From positions 806,001-870,000 of the forward strand of contig CP087206.1 of NCBI GenBank assembly GCA_020912385.1: a stretch of 64,000 nucleotides of DNA. Reading direction: 5' to 3'. Below are positions 1-12,500 of this stretch, piece after piece (positions within the stretch are counted from its first letter, which is position 1; every line of letters starts with the position of its first letter). The notes under the pieces are model-generated. The model was given only the letters and a program-made list of their open reading frames with translations, searched no databases and was not told the DNA's origin. Origin of the DNA: Neofusicoccum parvum. Lineage: Eukaryota; Ascomycota; Dothideomycetes; Botryosphaeriales; Botryosphaeriaceae. Made by a program: the position numbers and the translations under genes.

Positions 1-3000
1 ACCGGACCAGGAGCAGGCTGGGTGGCATGAGGCTGCACGGAGTGTGGGCTTTCAGTCACCCTCGACTTCGGCGGCCTCCCACGTTTCCTTGGCTTGGAGT
101 CGTCTGATGGAAATGGCACCGTTAGCGTCGCCGATGACAAGGGCAGACATTGGACCCTGGACGCGCGCAATGCGGCGCAAGGAGGAATCACGTACCTTCG
201 TCTCCTCGCTCAGTCGCGTAGAGGTCTTCCGCATGCTCCGGCGAGCGGCTGCGTTTTATGCCGCGTGGAGTTGTCTGAGGGGCGATGCTGGAGGTGGAGC
301 CTGACAACACTGCGCACGGCGTTAGCAAGGTGGATCTGGCGCCGGGACGCGACCGCGGGCACAGCGAGCATCGCTGCCCGCAAGCGCGGGGTGGCGACGC
401 GGGAGGGAAGCGGTTTGGACGCGCCTGACGCGCTCGCGGTGCGGGCCGCGCAAACGGCGGGGGGTCAAGGGAAATACGCACTACCTGCTGAGTTGAGAGC
501 AGCGGGGTTTATTGTACCGGACGGGTCCATTATGCCTCCTCCAATGCCGCCGTTCAAGGACGCCGAGACAGGGAGATGCGAGGTGGTTGAGTACATGCCC
601 GGGCGGAGACGGACGTCGGAATCGCAATTACTTGGCGGCGGCGGCGTTTCAAGCGGCGCGCAGCGCGGACGTGCGCTGGGTCGAGCGCGCTGGCCTTCGA
701 GGGCGGTCGCAACTTAGTCGGCGGAGCGGCGCGCGCAGGCGTCGCATTCGAGGCTGTGAGTCGTGGAGTGGGCGTGCGGGAGGCGCGACGGCAGCTGAGA
801 GGCTACGACACGGTGCAGGCAGACTTGGGGCGCGCTGCACGATCCCGGAGCATCGAGATATCGATCTCTTTGCTCCAACCCTGCTGGACCCACGGACCCT
901 GAAGCTCGGGAGCGGCAAGAATGGGGAGGCGGCGGTGTGCGGGCCTTGGGCGCTGCGAGGTGGTCGTTGGCTGGTCGAGGGATGCAAGGTTCGCCGAAGG
1001 AGTTTGCGAAGTGCCACAGAGGCGAAGCGAACAGCTGCTCCGCGCGGGCGATGATGCAACTCGCCCGCCAAGCCCCGTGTCAAACGTCGACCTGGCTGCG
1101 CGGCCGGCTCCTAAGGCTTGCGAACGCTCGGGGGGGCCAAGGGGCCTGCAGAGGGCGGGCAGGCGTGCGGGATGGGTGGGCGCGACACCTGCAGCGCGCC
1201 CGTGGCCGGCCGGGATGCCTGTCTGCACGCCTCTGCGCGCGCTGACTGCTGCTGCTGCGCGGGCGGGCCGTTGCCAGCGCGGAGCAACCTCCGAGGGGCG
1301 TGCGGGCCTGCGGGGGGCGTGGGAGGGCGGGTGTGAGCGTCCGTTTGCTGTCGACGAGCGCTGGCTGGGGCTCTGGCGCGCTCAAATGGAGCTGTTGGCG
1401 GCTCTACTGCGCGGCGGCACCACGGGTGCGGGAGCGAGAGTGGCAGCGAGCTTGGCCGGGAGGCAATATGTAGCCAGCATCCGCCTGCCTGCGCTGCGGC
1501 TAATGGCGCGACTCGGACGCCTTGCTGAAGAGCGAACAGCCGGCGCCGCGGGCCCTGGTGCGGGTAGCTGTGTCGCAAGGGCGGGCGGGCGCCTAGCTGG
1601 GGTGCGGCGGCGCTGGGATGCTGGGGAGCTGCCAGGTGCGGCGTGAGCGTCTGCGGGCGTTCCGACACGCGGAGACGGGCCCAAACGGCGTGCGGGCGGA
1701 AGCAAGCGAGGCCAGCGCCCGTGATCTGTGAGCCAAGCGCAGCGCCTCGTTCCAGAGCTGGGGGCTCAGTGTGCGTCGGCGCGAGGGTTGGTCGAGCCGA
1801 GCGGGCAGCAGGCGGGTGTGCGAGTGCTTAAGTGGAATCCGCGCGCTCAGCTGCCCGGGGAATGCAGCAGGCAGGCCGCAGGATTCGTCAAGACCGCGAC
1901 GCCAGATGACCTGCAGCGCGGTATGATGGGCGAGGCTGCAGGCGCGCCGGCCAGCCGTATCGGAATCGCTGCGCTCGCCAGCACCTGCGCCAAGCACGGT
2001 GCGCATGCTTTGCCATCGCGCATGCGAGCAGACGGGGCAGCTGGGGGCTTGCAGCATCATGGCGCGCTTCGCCATGAGGGGTTCAGCTGCGCGGTCGAAT
2101 CATCGCCGCGCCTAAGCCGTGGCAATCATGCCGAAATCGACAGGATTCACTGTTTGGGTTTCTTCGGCCTCGCTATCGTCCGACCAGCCCGGGCCTGATT
2201 GCCTGATGCTCCGCGCGACGCTCCCAAAGCAGCACAGCGACCGTCCAAGCCTGCTCAGCCTGGCCGCGTCCAGACGGGATGTGCTTCGTTTGTAAGCACC
2301 GCGGCCCTGCTAGGGAGCAAGCCATGCGCGCCCCGGGCGGGAGCATGGATCGAAAGTCGACACGAGAGATCGGCCGCGTCGCTAGTACCCTCACGCGGGC
2401 GCGTGCAAACTGCACGGCGGTGATCTACCGTCCGCGGCCGGCGTGCGAGTCGTGCTGCGATCTTGCATCTGCTCCCGCCCGCAGCCAAGCCACACGCACT
2501 CAAGCCATGGCCGCCACTGCGTCGCCGCCGCGCAAATGCCAGCGCGGCCCTGGCCCCGGGCGCCGGTCGCGCTGCTCCTCGCCGCGACTTGCGGTCAGCG
2601 GCCCCGCGGCCAAGCGCGGCGGGGCGTGGAGTCTGCCTTGCATATCTCGACGTCGAGGTTGGGATGTTCAAAGAGCACGCACGCTAGGAGGCCGGCCAGG
2701 CAAAAAAGGCGGCCCAAGCTTGTGCGACCAGGCAGTGTGGGAGTCATCTGGTGTCTGCGTCTGCAGGGTCTTGCCCGCGCGCCCAATCAGCGCCCGCAAT
2801 GCGCCACACCGGCCGCCATCGCAGAGGTCCTGGTGTCGATGACCGCAGCGAATCAGCTCCGCCGTCCTTGTGACTCCTCCAAGCGGGCCATAAATGGAGC
2901 ATTGCGGATACGGCGCCGCTCGAGCTCTGATAAGAGCATACGAGCAGCATCGCCCCCCGGCGCCGCCGCTTCTTCATGCTCGACTGCCCATGCGCCGGCC

Positions 3001-5293
3001 GGGACAGCAGCGAGCCAGCAGTGCCCGCTCGAAACGCCGACGCCGGCGCCGCGTGCATGAGCAGACGGCGGCCAGAGTCAGTCGCCGCGCGCTAAGCTCC
3101 ACGCCCAAAGCGGAAGGAATGTCGAGCGGCAGTCATCTGACCCGCGTCGCCGTGCTGTCGGAGTCGCAGGGCCGCGGTGGCAGCAAGCCGCGACTGAACA
3201 CCGCTGTCGAGGGGAAGCAAACGTCGTCATGGTGCGGAAGGCCGTCCCGAGTTCATCTCCAGACGAGCACACGGCCGGGACCCGCATACCTCGCAGCCGC
3301 CAGACGTCAACCTTGCGGCCCAGAAACCTACCGAAAACCCGGAATGCTTCACACCGTTGGGGAGCGCTGCTCGCACAAAAGCCGGTCCCTCGTGAGGCCG
3401 CCGCCCACTCACCGTCGAAGAATCCGTCAAGCTCTTGGTGTCTCAGCGCCGGTCGCACAGGTTCGGCGGTGAGTTTGCAGCCTTTGACCGCTGTGGCCCG
3501 CGGCGTGCAGTAGTCGCGCGCGCGCCGGCCAGGGAAGAGCGCGGCCAGCCTGTCTCCGGCCCTTGCCCAACACCTGCTCTCTGCACGCCTATCGCGACAC
3601 GCTGCGTCCCCGGATGTTTGAGCGGATGCCTGGGCAGATCTTCGTCGCGCCTGGTTGCACTTCTGCAAGCACCTCGTCTGCAAGACCCACGCAGACACCG
3701 CTTGCTATAGGACATTTCTCCACCAAAAGGAAACAGCAATGTAGCACTGGAACTTGCCTACCGTGGCATTTGTGATGTAACACCGGCTTTAGTTGAGACT
3801 CAGCGAAGCATATAGGCCCAATATCCTCTAGCGCCGTGTCAGCGGCAGTGCCTTGCAAGTGCACCTTAGTTGCGGATGCCCTGCATACCAAGTCAGCAGC
3901 AGCGCCGGCCATGACCTAGGTCCGCGTCGCCCGCCGCACGATCCGATTAGTTTTGCAAGCAGCTGCACCCGCCGCAAGGCCTGGCCCTCCAAAGGACCGA
4001 CGCGAGGTCCGGCACTCTGGCGAGCTGGCTGGGGGAATCTCAAGCCATGGAGATCTCTATCGCGCCGTTAGCGGGACTCAGGCTCACACATGTGTGCGAC
4101 AAATGTCGCACCAAGCGCTCTGACCACAGCCAATAGCAACTGCCGCCCGGCGACGAGGGTATAAACGCGTGTCAAGACCGGCGGGTTGATCGCGGATACC
4201 AAGCACTGACACTGCCTCATGTTGCCGCCGGACGTCGAGAAGATTGTGGGTCCGGACCGAGGGCGCCGCTCGTATGATGGATGAATCAGGAATATCAGCG
4301 GCCGCACCCTGGTCCGCGCGGATCTCCATTGCCGCCATACGATATGCTCATGATGATGGGCAAGGCTGGAGCATCGGCCGCGGGACGAGGTTGCACTGGA
4401 TGCGGCCCGAAACCGCGCCACTAGGACGATACGCCCGATGCACGCTGCCAGTGAATGTGGGGATACGTATGCGGGTGGGCCTTCTGATTGATAAAATTTA
4501 TGTCAAAAAACTGCGGATAAAGTGGCGTCTGTATAGCAGAGACGGCAAGTTCCAATATACCGGAAGCCGGTAGCAGCCCAGCGATAGGACGAATCGTCGA
4601 CTCTGATCGCGTGAAGCACCCGGCCCGCAGGTTTGTATCACATCCATCGACGGTGCCTGTCATGGTGCGCAGCGTCGGCATCTTACTCTAAAAGTTGGCG
4701 AGATAGATGCGGGTCTCTAACCGGTGGAATGGAAGCGCAGTGTTACTGCGGCCGTTGATCTTGCCTCCGGTTGGCTGCATGCAGAAACGTTGGGAGGTGA
4801 TTGCTCACGGTGTACTCTGTGGGGCTAGAGACAGGCCGGCCCAAGACAGTGCGTCTTGCCCCAATAAGGCAGTCGTGGTCAGGTGGAGTCTCGCTTCATT
4901 GGATCTGTTAGCAGCGATTTCACAGCCCGATGAAAGAATGGCCAACGTTACACTCGTATGATTGATCGCCGTGCATGCGGGTGACGTACTATGCAGCTGT
5001 CGAAACGCCAGACGGTCTTTTGCATTACATGCCGCTTGATGCGTGGAGAGCATTGTATCACCACCAGCTGCTTTTAAGGCCCAGAAGCAAACAGCAGTCG
5101 AGGGGCACGGGGGCATGTGATGTGCTGGGTGGACGACGAGAGACAAGCCTTAGCAGATTGAAATCCGCGCGTGTATAAGGTATCTATGCTTACAATGACC
5201 ATTGTTGCTGCCTTGCAGCCTGACGTTTGCCCCAATCCCCTGAACGCCAACCATGCCTATGAACACCTGATTTGCAGGGATAAATGAAATGGC
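1..5293. other. Gene-free leading region, GC-rich to about 4 kb
   Basis: I see no supportable gene here. Up to about 4,050 the DNA is strongly GC-rich and has overlapping open frames in all six frames, which is what high GC gives by chance. Their translations are Arg/Ala/Pro/Gly-rich and match no family I know. Base composition becomes more even from about 4,050 to 5,290. That part directly follows the 3' end of the minus-strand SF3A2 gene and would hold its 3' UTR. A CCAAT motif in the context GCCCAATCAGCG sits near 2,785. Confidence 0.6.
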
Positions 5294-6062
5294 CTATCTC
5301 CTAGTGGGAGCAAGACCCGGGACGCCGCTATAGCGCTCCTCACGCTCCGTCTTGAAAAGAATCTGGACCCAGAATTCCTTCTGATCCTCATCGTACCAAG
5401 TCCAGAAGCGGTTCTCTCGGCGGTCAATTTCACGGGCCTGCAGCTTGAATCCGCAGGTCTCGTATGGCTCAGCCGCGACCAAGAGGTACTGGAAACTCTT
5501 GTCGGGCTCCTCAACCTTCTGCTCGAAAGCGCTCATGAAGCGCACTCTGGGAACCACGTTGGGCGTGATCTCGGGGTATTGCAGCTGGAAGAGCAGGCCG
5601 TGCTGGCGGGTGAGAGGGTCGCGGATCTTGGTAATCTTGTATCCCGGACGTCCAATCTTGACGACGTTTTTCTTGACCTGGACGCCACTGGCACCCATGC
5701 CGGGCATGAGCTGGTCCTTGTCCTTGCCCTCCTTCTGCTCGCGTGCGGCACGACGGGCCAAGTTGGTCTGATGCTTGCGACCCTGCGTGTGGGCGAGGTA
5801 GGAGCCATCATTCTGGTGGACGGTCAAACAGAGGCGACACTCGAAGCTTCCGACGTGGTTCTTGAAGAAGTAGGGGTCCTTGTCGAGGTCGATGGTCTCG
5901 AGCGCAAGCTTGCGGAGCCGCTCACGGCGGTCAGCGTTGGTGGCCGACTGCGAGGCGACACCTCCGCCTCCAAACTTGGAGCCAGCGCGGTTCTGTAGAA
6001 TGGTTAGCAGAGTGGTCTTGCATACCGAGGTCTGGCTGGTAGTAGCTTGCCTGGTAATCCAT
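5294..6062 (-). CDS. prp11: Splicing factor 3a subunit 2 (Prp11/Sap62/SF3A2)
   Basis: Subunit of the SF3a complex of U2 snRNP, needed for stable binding of U2 to the branch site. Two coding exons: 6051-6062 (Met-Asp-Tyr-Gln only) and 5294-5992; product 236 residues, close to the fission yeast protein. The start was chosen because the family begins with MDYQ or MDFQ followed directly by a basic Gly-rich stretch (here NRAGSKFGGGG). Joining these requires a 58-nt intron, 5993-6050, with a GC donor (CAG/GCAAGC), a TGCTAACC branch site and ACAG acceptor. A matrin-type C2H2 zinc finger is visible: Cys56, Cys59, His72, His78, followed by the conserved LARRAAREQK stretch. The core SF3a2 motifs KIGRPGYK, RFMSA and AAEPYET are present. 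It lies head-to-head with DIS3, 372 bp between start codons. Identity is secure; the GC donor is inferred from frame and family. Confidence 0.95.
5993..6050 (-). other. GC-AG intron in SF3A2
   Basis: A 58-nt intron after the fourth codon. On the minus strand it reads CAG/GCAAGC at the donor, TGCTAACC as branch site and TTCTACAG at the acceptor. No GT donor gives a phase-correct junction with the conserved NRAGSKFG start of exon 2. The only GT inside (GTATGC) would leave a 33-nt intron in the wrong frame. Because 58 is not a multiple of three, retention shifts the frame and ends translation soon after. Confidence 0.85.
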
Positions 6063-6434
6063 GGCTGTGCGTCTGCGGATGTAGAATTCGCAAGCTGGCC
6101 AGTGCTGGTGGCGCAGGAAGCTGGTCGGCAAATTGAGCGCCCAGGATGCGCGAGGAAGAGGCTAGACGGGCGGAACGCGTTGTTGGAGCGAGTGGCGCGC
6201 GTTGTCAAGGTTGAAGAGCGGCGTCGAGGCGGCGATGCCAAAAGTGACGCCGGCCGCAGAGCCCGCGTCGGCGTCCGTGCGTTCTTGGCGCGCAAACAAA
6301 TGCAAACACCCGCCGCCGTTCCAGAAAAGTTCAGCCGCGACCACCTACGACATCCACACCCACTCTCTCTGCGTCATTGCTGGGCTGGTTGTCTGCACTG
6401 CTCCCCCGCAAAGCCTGCAGCCCCGCTTTCCACC
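6063..6434. promoter_or_regulatory. Divergent promoter region, SF3A2 / DIS3
   Basis: 372 bp separate the two start codons of oppositely transcribed genes, so both core promoters and 5' leaders must lie here. No TATA box stands out. A pyrimidine-rich stretch runs into the DIS3 start, whose context CACCATG is favourable. Confidence 0.6.
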
Positions 6435-9400
6435 ATGACGAGTCTCAAGCGATCGTTCGCGGCCGACCCGGCTGCGCCGAACCTTGCAAGCAAGGTCTAT
6501 GTGCGGTCCACCAGAAGTGGCAAGGTCCAGAAGATCGTAAGGGAGCTCTATTTACGGCAAGACATCCCATGCTCGTCCAAACTCTGCTCAGCCTGTCTGG
6601 ATTCCGCTCCCAGGGACTACAACGGCAAGGGTACGTGCACAACAGCTTCGGCCTTTCCCTTAACGGATGCTCATGACCCTGCAGTGGCACCCTTTGTGCT
6701 TTCAGAGAAACCTGCCGGAACCAAAGCTTTCCCCAATGGCCACTACCTCATTCCAGACACCAATGCTTTCCTCACCGGAATGGACCTTTTCGAGGTGGAG
6801 ACTTCGTTTCACGACGTCGTCGTTCTGCAGACTGTCTTGGAGGAGGTCAAGAACCAGTCTCTTCCCCTTTATCACCGTCTCATCAGCTTGACCAAGAATG
6901 AGGACAAGCATTTCTACGTCTTCTTCAATGATTTCAGGTTAGAGACCTACGTCACCCGGGATGACGGTGAAACCATCAACGACAGGAATGACCGAGCAGT
7001 CCGGAAAGCTGTCAAGTGGTACGGCGAGCATCTTCAGGAAGCAATCAAGTCGCGAAGAGGCTCAGCGAAGTGCCCTACTGTCGTCATGCTCAGCGATGAC
7101 AAGGACAACCTCCGCAAAGCCAAGGCTGATGGTCTCCAGGCTCTGTCACGTAGGTCTTGCAATGTTGCCCAGAGAAAACACATGCTGATAATCTGTAGTA
7201 TCCGATTACGTCTCCAGTCTTCCAGATGCGGACCAATTGCTGGACATGGTTGCCGCAGGCCAAGAACAGCGGGAAAGTAAGGCGGGCAAGGGCCAGTGGT
7301 TCTATCCAGAGGTTAGTGAGACGAATGATGATGTGGTAGTATGCTAATATTTTCTACAGTACTACTCTCTATCCAAGATGATGACCGGCGTAAAAGCGGG
7401 AACGTTGCACCAGGGAATCTTCAACGTATCGCCCTACAACTATCTTGAAGGGTCGATCCACGTACCTGCCTTTGAAAAATCATTGCTAGTTCTGGGAAGA
7501 GAGAACAGCAACCGCGCTGTTTCTGGCGATGTCGTGGTGGTGGAGGTCTTACCGAAAGAACAGTGGAAAGCACCATCCTCAAAGATTATCGAAGAGGAGA
7601 CGTTGAATAAGAACGAGAATGCCGACGCTGAGGAGGGTGAGGCGGTCATCACTGAGAGGGAGAGGAAAGCTTTACAAGAAGAAGTCAAAAGAGTGCAGGG
7701 AAAGAGCATTGAGGGCCGACCGCAGCCGACAGCCCGCGTTGTGGGTATCATCAAGAGAAATTGGCGGCAGTACGTTGGCCACGTTGATAAGGATTCGGTT
7801 AAGTCAACAGCCAAGCAGAGCCGTACCCAGCAGACCGTTTTCCTGATACCCATGGACAAGCGCATTCCGAAGATCAGGGTTCGCACACGCCAGGCCGGCG
7901 AAATGCTTGGTAAACGTGTTCTGGTCACGATCGACGCCTGGGACAGGGGATCAAGATACCCCACTGGCCACTTCGTCAGGTCTCTTGGTGAGCTTGAATC
8001 GAAAGGTGCAGAGACTGAAGCGCTGCTCCTCGAGTACGACGTCCAGTATAGGCCTTTCCCCAAGACTGTCCTGGATTGTCTCCCATCTGAGGGCCATGAC
8101 TGGCGAGTACCAACCAGCATGGACGACCCCGGCTGGAAAGGTCGACGGGATCTCCGGGAACTGCTCGTCTGTAGCATCGACCCCCCTGGTTGTGTCGATA
8201 TTGATGACGCTCTCCACGCTCATGCATTGCCGAACGGCAACTTCCAGGTTGGCGTGCACATCGCTGATGTTTCTCACTTCGTCAAGCCAAACAATGCCAT
8301 GGACAAGGAAGCCAGTATGAGAGGCACAACTGTATACCTGGTGGACAAGCGTATTGACATGCTTCCTATGCTGCTTGGTACGGATCTCTGCTCATTGAAG
8401 CCTTACGTCGAGCGCTACGCGTTCTCGGTCCTGTGGGAGGTCACGCCGGATGCCGATATCGTATCGGCTGATTTCACCAAGTCTGTTATCCGTTCGCGGG
8501 AAGCCTTCAGCTACGAGCAAGCTCAGATCCGCATCGATGATGATTCACAACAAGATGAACTGACGCAGGGAATGAGGACACTATTGATGCTGTCAAAAAA
8601 GCTTCGGCAAAAGCGCTACGACGCAGGCGCACTCAACCTTGCCAGTCCTGAGGTCAAAGTTCAGACGGAGTCTGAGACATCAGACCCAGTTGATGTTCAG
8701 ACGAAGCGGCTATTGGACACCAACTCGCTGGTTGAGGAATTCATGTTGCTCGCCAACATAACTGTTGCCAGAAAGAACTACGAGGCCTTCCCACAAACTG
8801 CTCTTTTGCGTCGCCACGGGGCACCTCCCAAGAACAACTTTGAGGAACTGGCGAACCAGCTCAAGGTTAAGAAGGGGCTGGAGCTTAAGGTCGACAGCTC
8901 GAAGGCTCTTGCGGACTCCCTGGACACCTGTATTGACCAGAGTGAGCCGTTCTTCAACACCCTTGTACGTATCATGGCCACAAGGTGCATGATGTCGGCC
9001 GAATACTTCACTGCCGGCACCCAAGCCTACCCGGAGTTCCGACACTACGGCCTTGCCAGCGAAATCTACACCCACTTCACGAGTCCCATTCGCCGGTATG
9101 CGGACCTGGAGGCACACAGACAACTTGCAGCTGCCATTGAGTACGAGCCTTTGGACCTTAGTCTGCATAGCAAGGCTAAATTGGAGGGGATCTGCAAGAA
9201 CATCAACGTGCGACACCGCAACGCGCAGTTCGCGGGGCGAGCAAGTATCGAGTATTACGTGGGTCAAGCGCTCAAGGGACGAGTCATAGACGAAGAGGGA
9301 TTCGTCATGAGGATCTTCTCCAACGGCATTGTTGTCTTCGTGCCAAGGTTCGGCATCGAGAGCCTGATTAGGCTGCGCGACCTTGCGACGCCCGAGCCCG

Positions 9401-9549
9401 ACGCCGAGTTCGACGCCGAGAATTACGTCTTAACAGTGTCGGGCAGCAGGAGCGTGAAGCTGGAGTTGTTCCAAAAGGTCACGGTCAGGATCAGCGACGA
9501 GCAGGAAGAAAGTACTGGCAAGCGCAAGGTCAAGCTCGGCTTGCTCTAA
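6435..9549 (+). CDS. dis3: Exosome exonuclease Dis3/Rrp44
   Basis: Catalytic subunit of the RNA exosome: 3'-5' exoribonuclease plus endonuclease, acting in nucleus and cytoplasm on rRNA, tRNA and mRNA. Four exons, 6435-6630, 6685-7149, 7199-7311 and 7360-9549; introns are 54, 49 and 48 nt with GT-AG ends. The product is 987 residues, against about 1,000 in budding yeast. Domain order: CR3 cysteine motif (Cys46, Cys51, Cys54), PIN domain with Asp90 in PDTN and the downstream EEV and DRND motifs, cold-shock domains, then the RNB domain. RNB has [17 protein letters not shown], giving Asp532, Asp538, Asp540 and Asp541 as metal ligands. It also has the [11 protein letters not shown] motif, followed by a C-terminal S1 domain. 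All active-site residues I know for both nucleases are present, so it should be functional. Confidence 0.97.
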
Positions 9550-12500
9550 TTCTAGTTTACGGGAACAGCGGGAACAAAGCGGTTCGCTTTCCTCCGGTTG
9601 GTATAGAAATGGTACCCTAAGCAATTCTCAGGATATCCCAACGATGCCATCGTGATCGTGAGCTGACGCATTCACAATCTCTATCCTTGCCGTGTTAGTG
9701 AGCAGTTGCTGCTTTTCTCGCTAAATGAAGATCTAGGACGTATTTCAAAACGCGAACCCTGAAAAACAGTGGCGCCGCTTGCGGGCTTGAAGCACACATC
9801 GGGACTGATCAAACGGACGCCTCGAGATGGTTTGCAGCCGGCCGATTGTTTGGGCCCTGGACTTGCAGGCCTCGTGGACTGCAAGAAACGAGTCAGAACC
9901 CGGTGAAGGGGCGGATGTCCACGGGACGGCTCGGAGCATGTGCGATTTTGCGCAATGATATACGTCGTGCATCGGACCCAAAGCCGTTGGGCTGACGTTG
10001 GAGAGAAGTACAAAGGCGAAAAGTGCATCCCTTAGGATTCTGAGTCGGCCCTGCATACCGCCCATGACGAAATCTCGTCCGCCCTACATGCCGGGCAGCG
10101 GGCACGCGCCACGGGCGAGAATCTTTACAAATCTCGCTCGTAAGGGGGATGACGATCAACGGGAATGGGCAGATATGCGATCTGTCGCGTCGGCAGCTCC
10201 TCGTCCCAGAGATCCTCGAAGCTTCAGCCCGCCGCTCTCGTCGACTCGTTGCCGCTTGCGGACTAAAGTTGGGAGCAAGGAGCCTGGGGCGGCGACGCTG
10301 CTCGACGCCCGAGCGCGACGGCGCTCTCCGCGGAGAGGACAGGAGCACGCGGACAGACGGACGGACGGGCAGATTCTCGGATTGCCTGGGCCCCGTGCCC
10401 CCGTCGCTTTGGCCTTTTGCAATTGAGCGGTGGCCCGGAGGAGCTCTGGAGCCGCATTGATGGGAGGTTGCGGCTCGGAGTGTCACAGTCTTACGATGCG
10501 GATGTGGGGGCGGGGTTCAGGAGTCGCCCGGCCTGAAGCACTTAGCCGAAACTACGCGGCCCGCACGCTTCGGGCAATAACGCCCTGAAGAACGGCTTGG
10601 CGGCGGTCCACGAGCGAGCACGCGAAAAGAGGGTTGTCGCGCAGAAACAAGGGCGCCCAGCGACAAGCGATATTGATGAGGGCCTTGTCTGGGAGGGGCC
10701 GTCCCTTCCTAGCCGTTCGGCGGCGATCTGAGACATGGGCGCGCAGCGATGACGGTGCAGCCGTCGTAAGACAGCAGCGGGTCCCTGTGTGCATGGGGGA
10801 GCCAGACCAGCAGCCAGAGGGCTGTCGCCGCCCGCGCCTGGCGTGCACGGCGGACGGACTTACGGGCGGGCTTATCGAGGCTCGCCTGCGATGGCGGCGG
10901 CGGCTGCTGCGTCGCGATGCTGGCACTGGACCGAGCCTGGCGCTGGGCTGGGTCGGCGGCGCTCGGAGGATGCGGTGCGGAACAACGACGGCGGAGTGGA
11001 GCCGCGGTGGGAATTTTTAAGGTGGTGTCAAGAGATGATGATGGTCGCTGCTCGGAGGACATCCCTCTTTTGCGGATCGGCACGTGGGTGGCCTTCTGGC
11101 TACGCCGGGCGCGTTCTAGCGCGGCGCACGGGTGCGGGGCCAGGCGAGTCGTGCGCAGCGAGTCTTTGCCGACATCATGACAGACCCGCCCATGGAAGGA
11201 CCCGCGCGCTGTGGCGCTGCGCTGCCCGCGTCGCCTGCCCGCATCGTTTCACGGCTGCGACTGTCGCCGCCATGGAGGCCGGCCTGACTTCTCAGGCGCA
11301 CGCCAGCCTGGGTGCGCGGCCGCGGCCGGGCAGATATCCGCAATCGCCCAGCCTCAACGCCCGCTCCTCGGGCGCTCCGTGAGCCATGTTCCAGGACAAG
11401 CTGAGACTCAGCTGCCCCGTGCCGGCTGGCACTGGACTTCGCGAGCGACTATCGTGAACCCCGCCGTGGGCTTTGCCCTCGCGAGCGGTAGCGCCGGGGC
11501 GATGCTCGTCCCAACCCTGGTTCTGATGGACTGATCTGCCAAAGCGAGCAGCACGGCAGCCGTGGCCTGCGGGCGACGACGCGAAGGGTCATTCCGGCTC
11601 CCGCGCCATGCGGTGCTGGTGTCACGTCTGGTTGGAGCGATCGCAACATGCCAATGGTCTGCTGGCTCCCGTCGCACACGATGCCGGGCCCGAGCTACTG
11701 CGCCCTAGAGGCGGCCGGGCTGTTTCGCGGCTGGGTGGGCTGCAGGTCTGCCGCCGTCGAGCGGACCGAAGAGCGTGGAGGCACGAGAAAGCTGCTGCTG
11801 CTGCTGCTGCAAGGCGCGGCCTAGCACGCTCCGGGCCCGTGCCAAGGGCGCAGAATTCAAATCGTCCCGGATGCGGGCAGATGCGAGAGCGAGGGAGTCC
11901 ATGATGATGTGCATCTCAGCCACGATGTCCTAGCCGATGCTGGATTAAGCCTCTGATGCGGGCTGCAGGCACGTCGTTAGTCGCGCGGTGGGCGTGTGAC
12001 CTCGTCCGGCTTCCATTAGATTGCAAGTCATACACCGCATCCGTCAGCGCAGACGAGACGACACCCCAAGCCCGCGCGGCCGGCCGCTGCACGACACCGA
12101 CACGGGCTGCGCTGCGCGCGTGTCGCTGCCAGGCCGCACGGCAGCAGGCGGCTAGTTCCCAGCGGGCAGCGTTCCAGGAATTGCCCGGTTGGGACGTGGG
12201 ACGATATGGCGCCGGGGGCCCATGGCGGCACGCGCGGAGGGGTGCGAGAAGGGCCGTTGGACGCCCACGCGAGATTGAGCGCGCACGGCCGCCGCCCACA
12301 CCCGCGGTGCGCGCGCAACAATACGCGGCCGCAGCTGTCAGAGCTGCAGTCGCAGTCGCAGTCGCAGCTGCCGGGCTGCTCTGTCGCCGGCGCATGCCTG
12401 CCGACCGCGCCAGCGCAGCGGCCGGTCAGCCGTCAGCGCGCTTTTCGCTGGCCTCGCAGCTGGGCCGGGCGCGCAGTCCTGGGGTGCAGTGGAGCGGTGC

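Noticed and set aside
6018..6050. Use of the GTATGC donor in SF3A2 instead of the GC donor
   Set aside because: The intron would be 33 nt, below the usual fungal minimum, and the downstream frame would be wrong.
5880..6434. N-terminal extension of DIS3 upstream of 6435
   Set aside because: The frame is open but overlaps SF3A2 on the other strand, and the conserved Dis3 start lies at 6435 in a good start context.
11796..12369. CTG and GCAGTC runs as a possible repeat array or CRISPR-like structure
   Set aside because: Only short simple repeats with no spacers; ordinary microsatellite slippage in GC-rich DNA.
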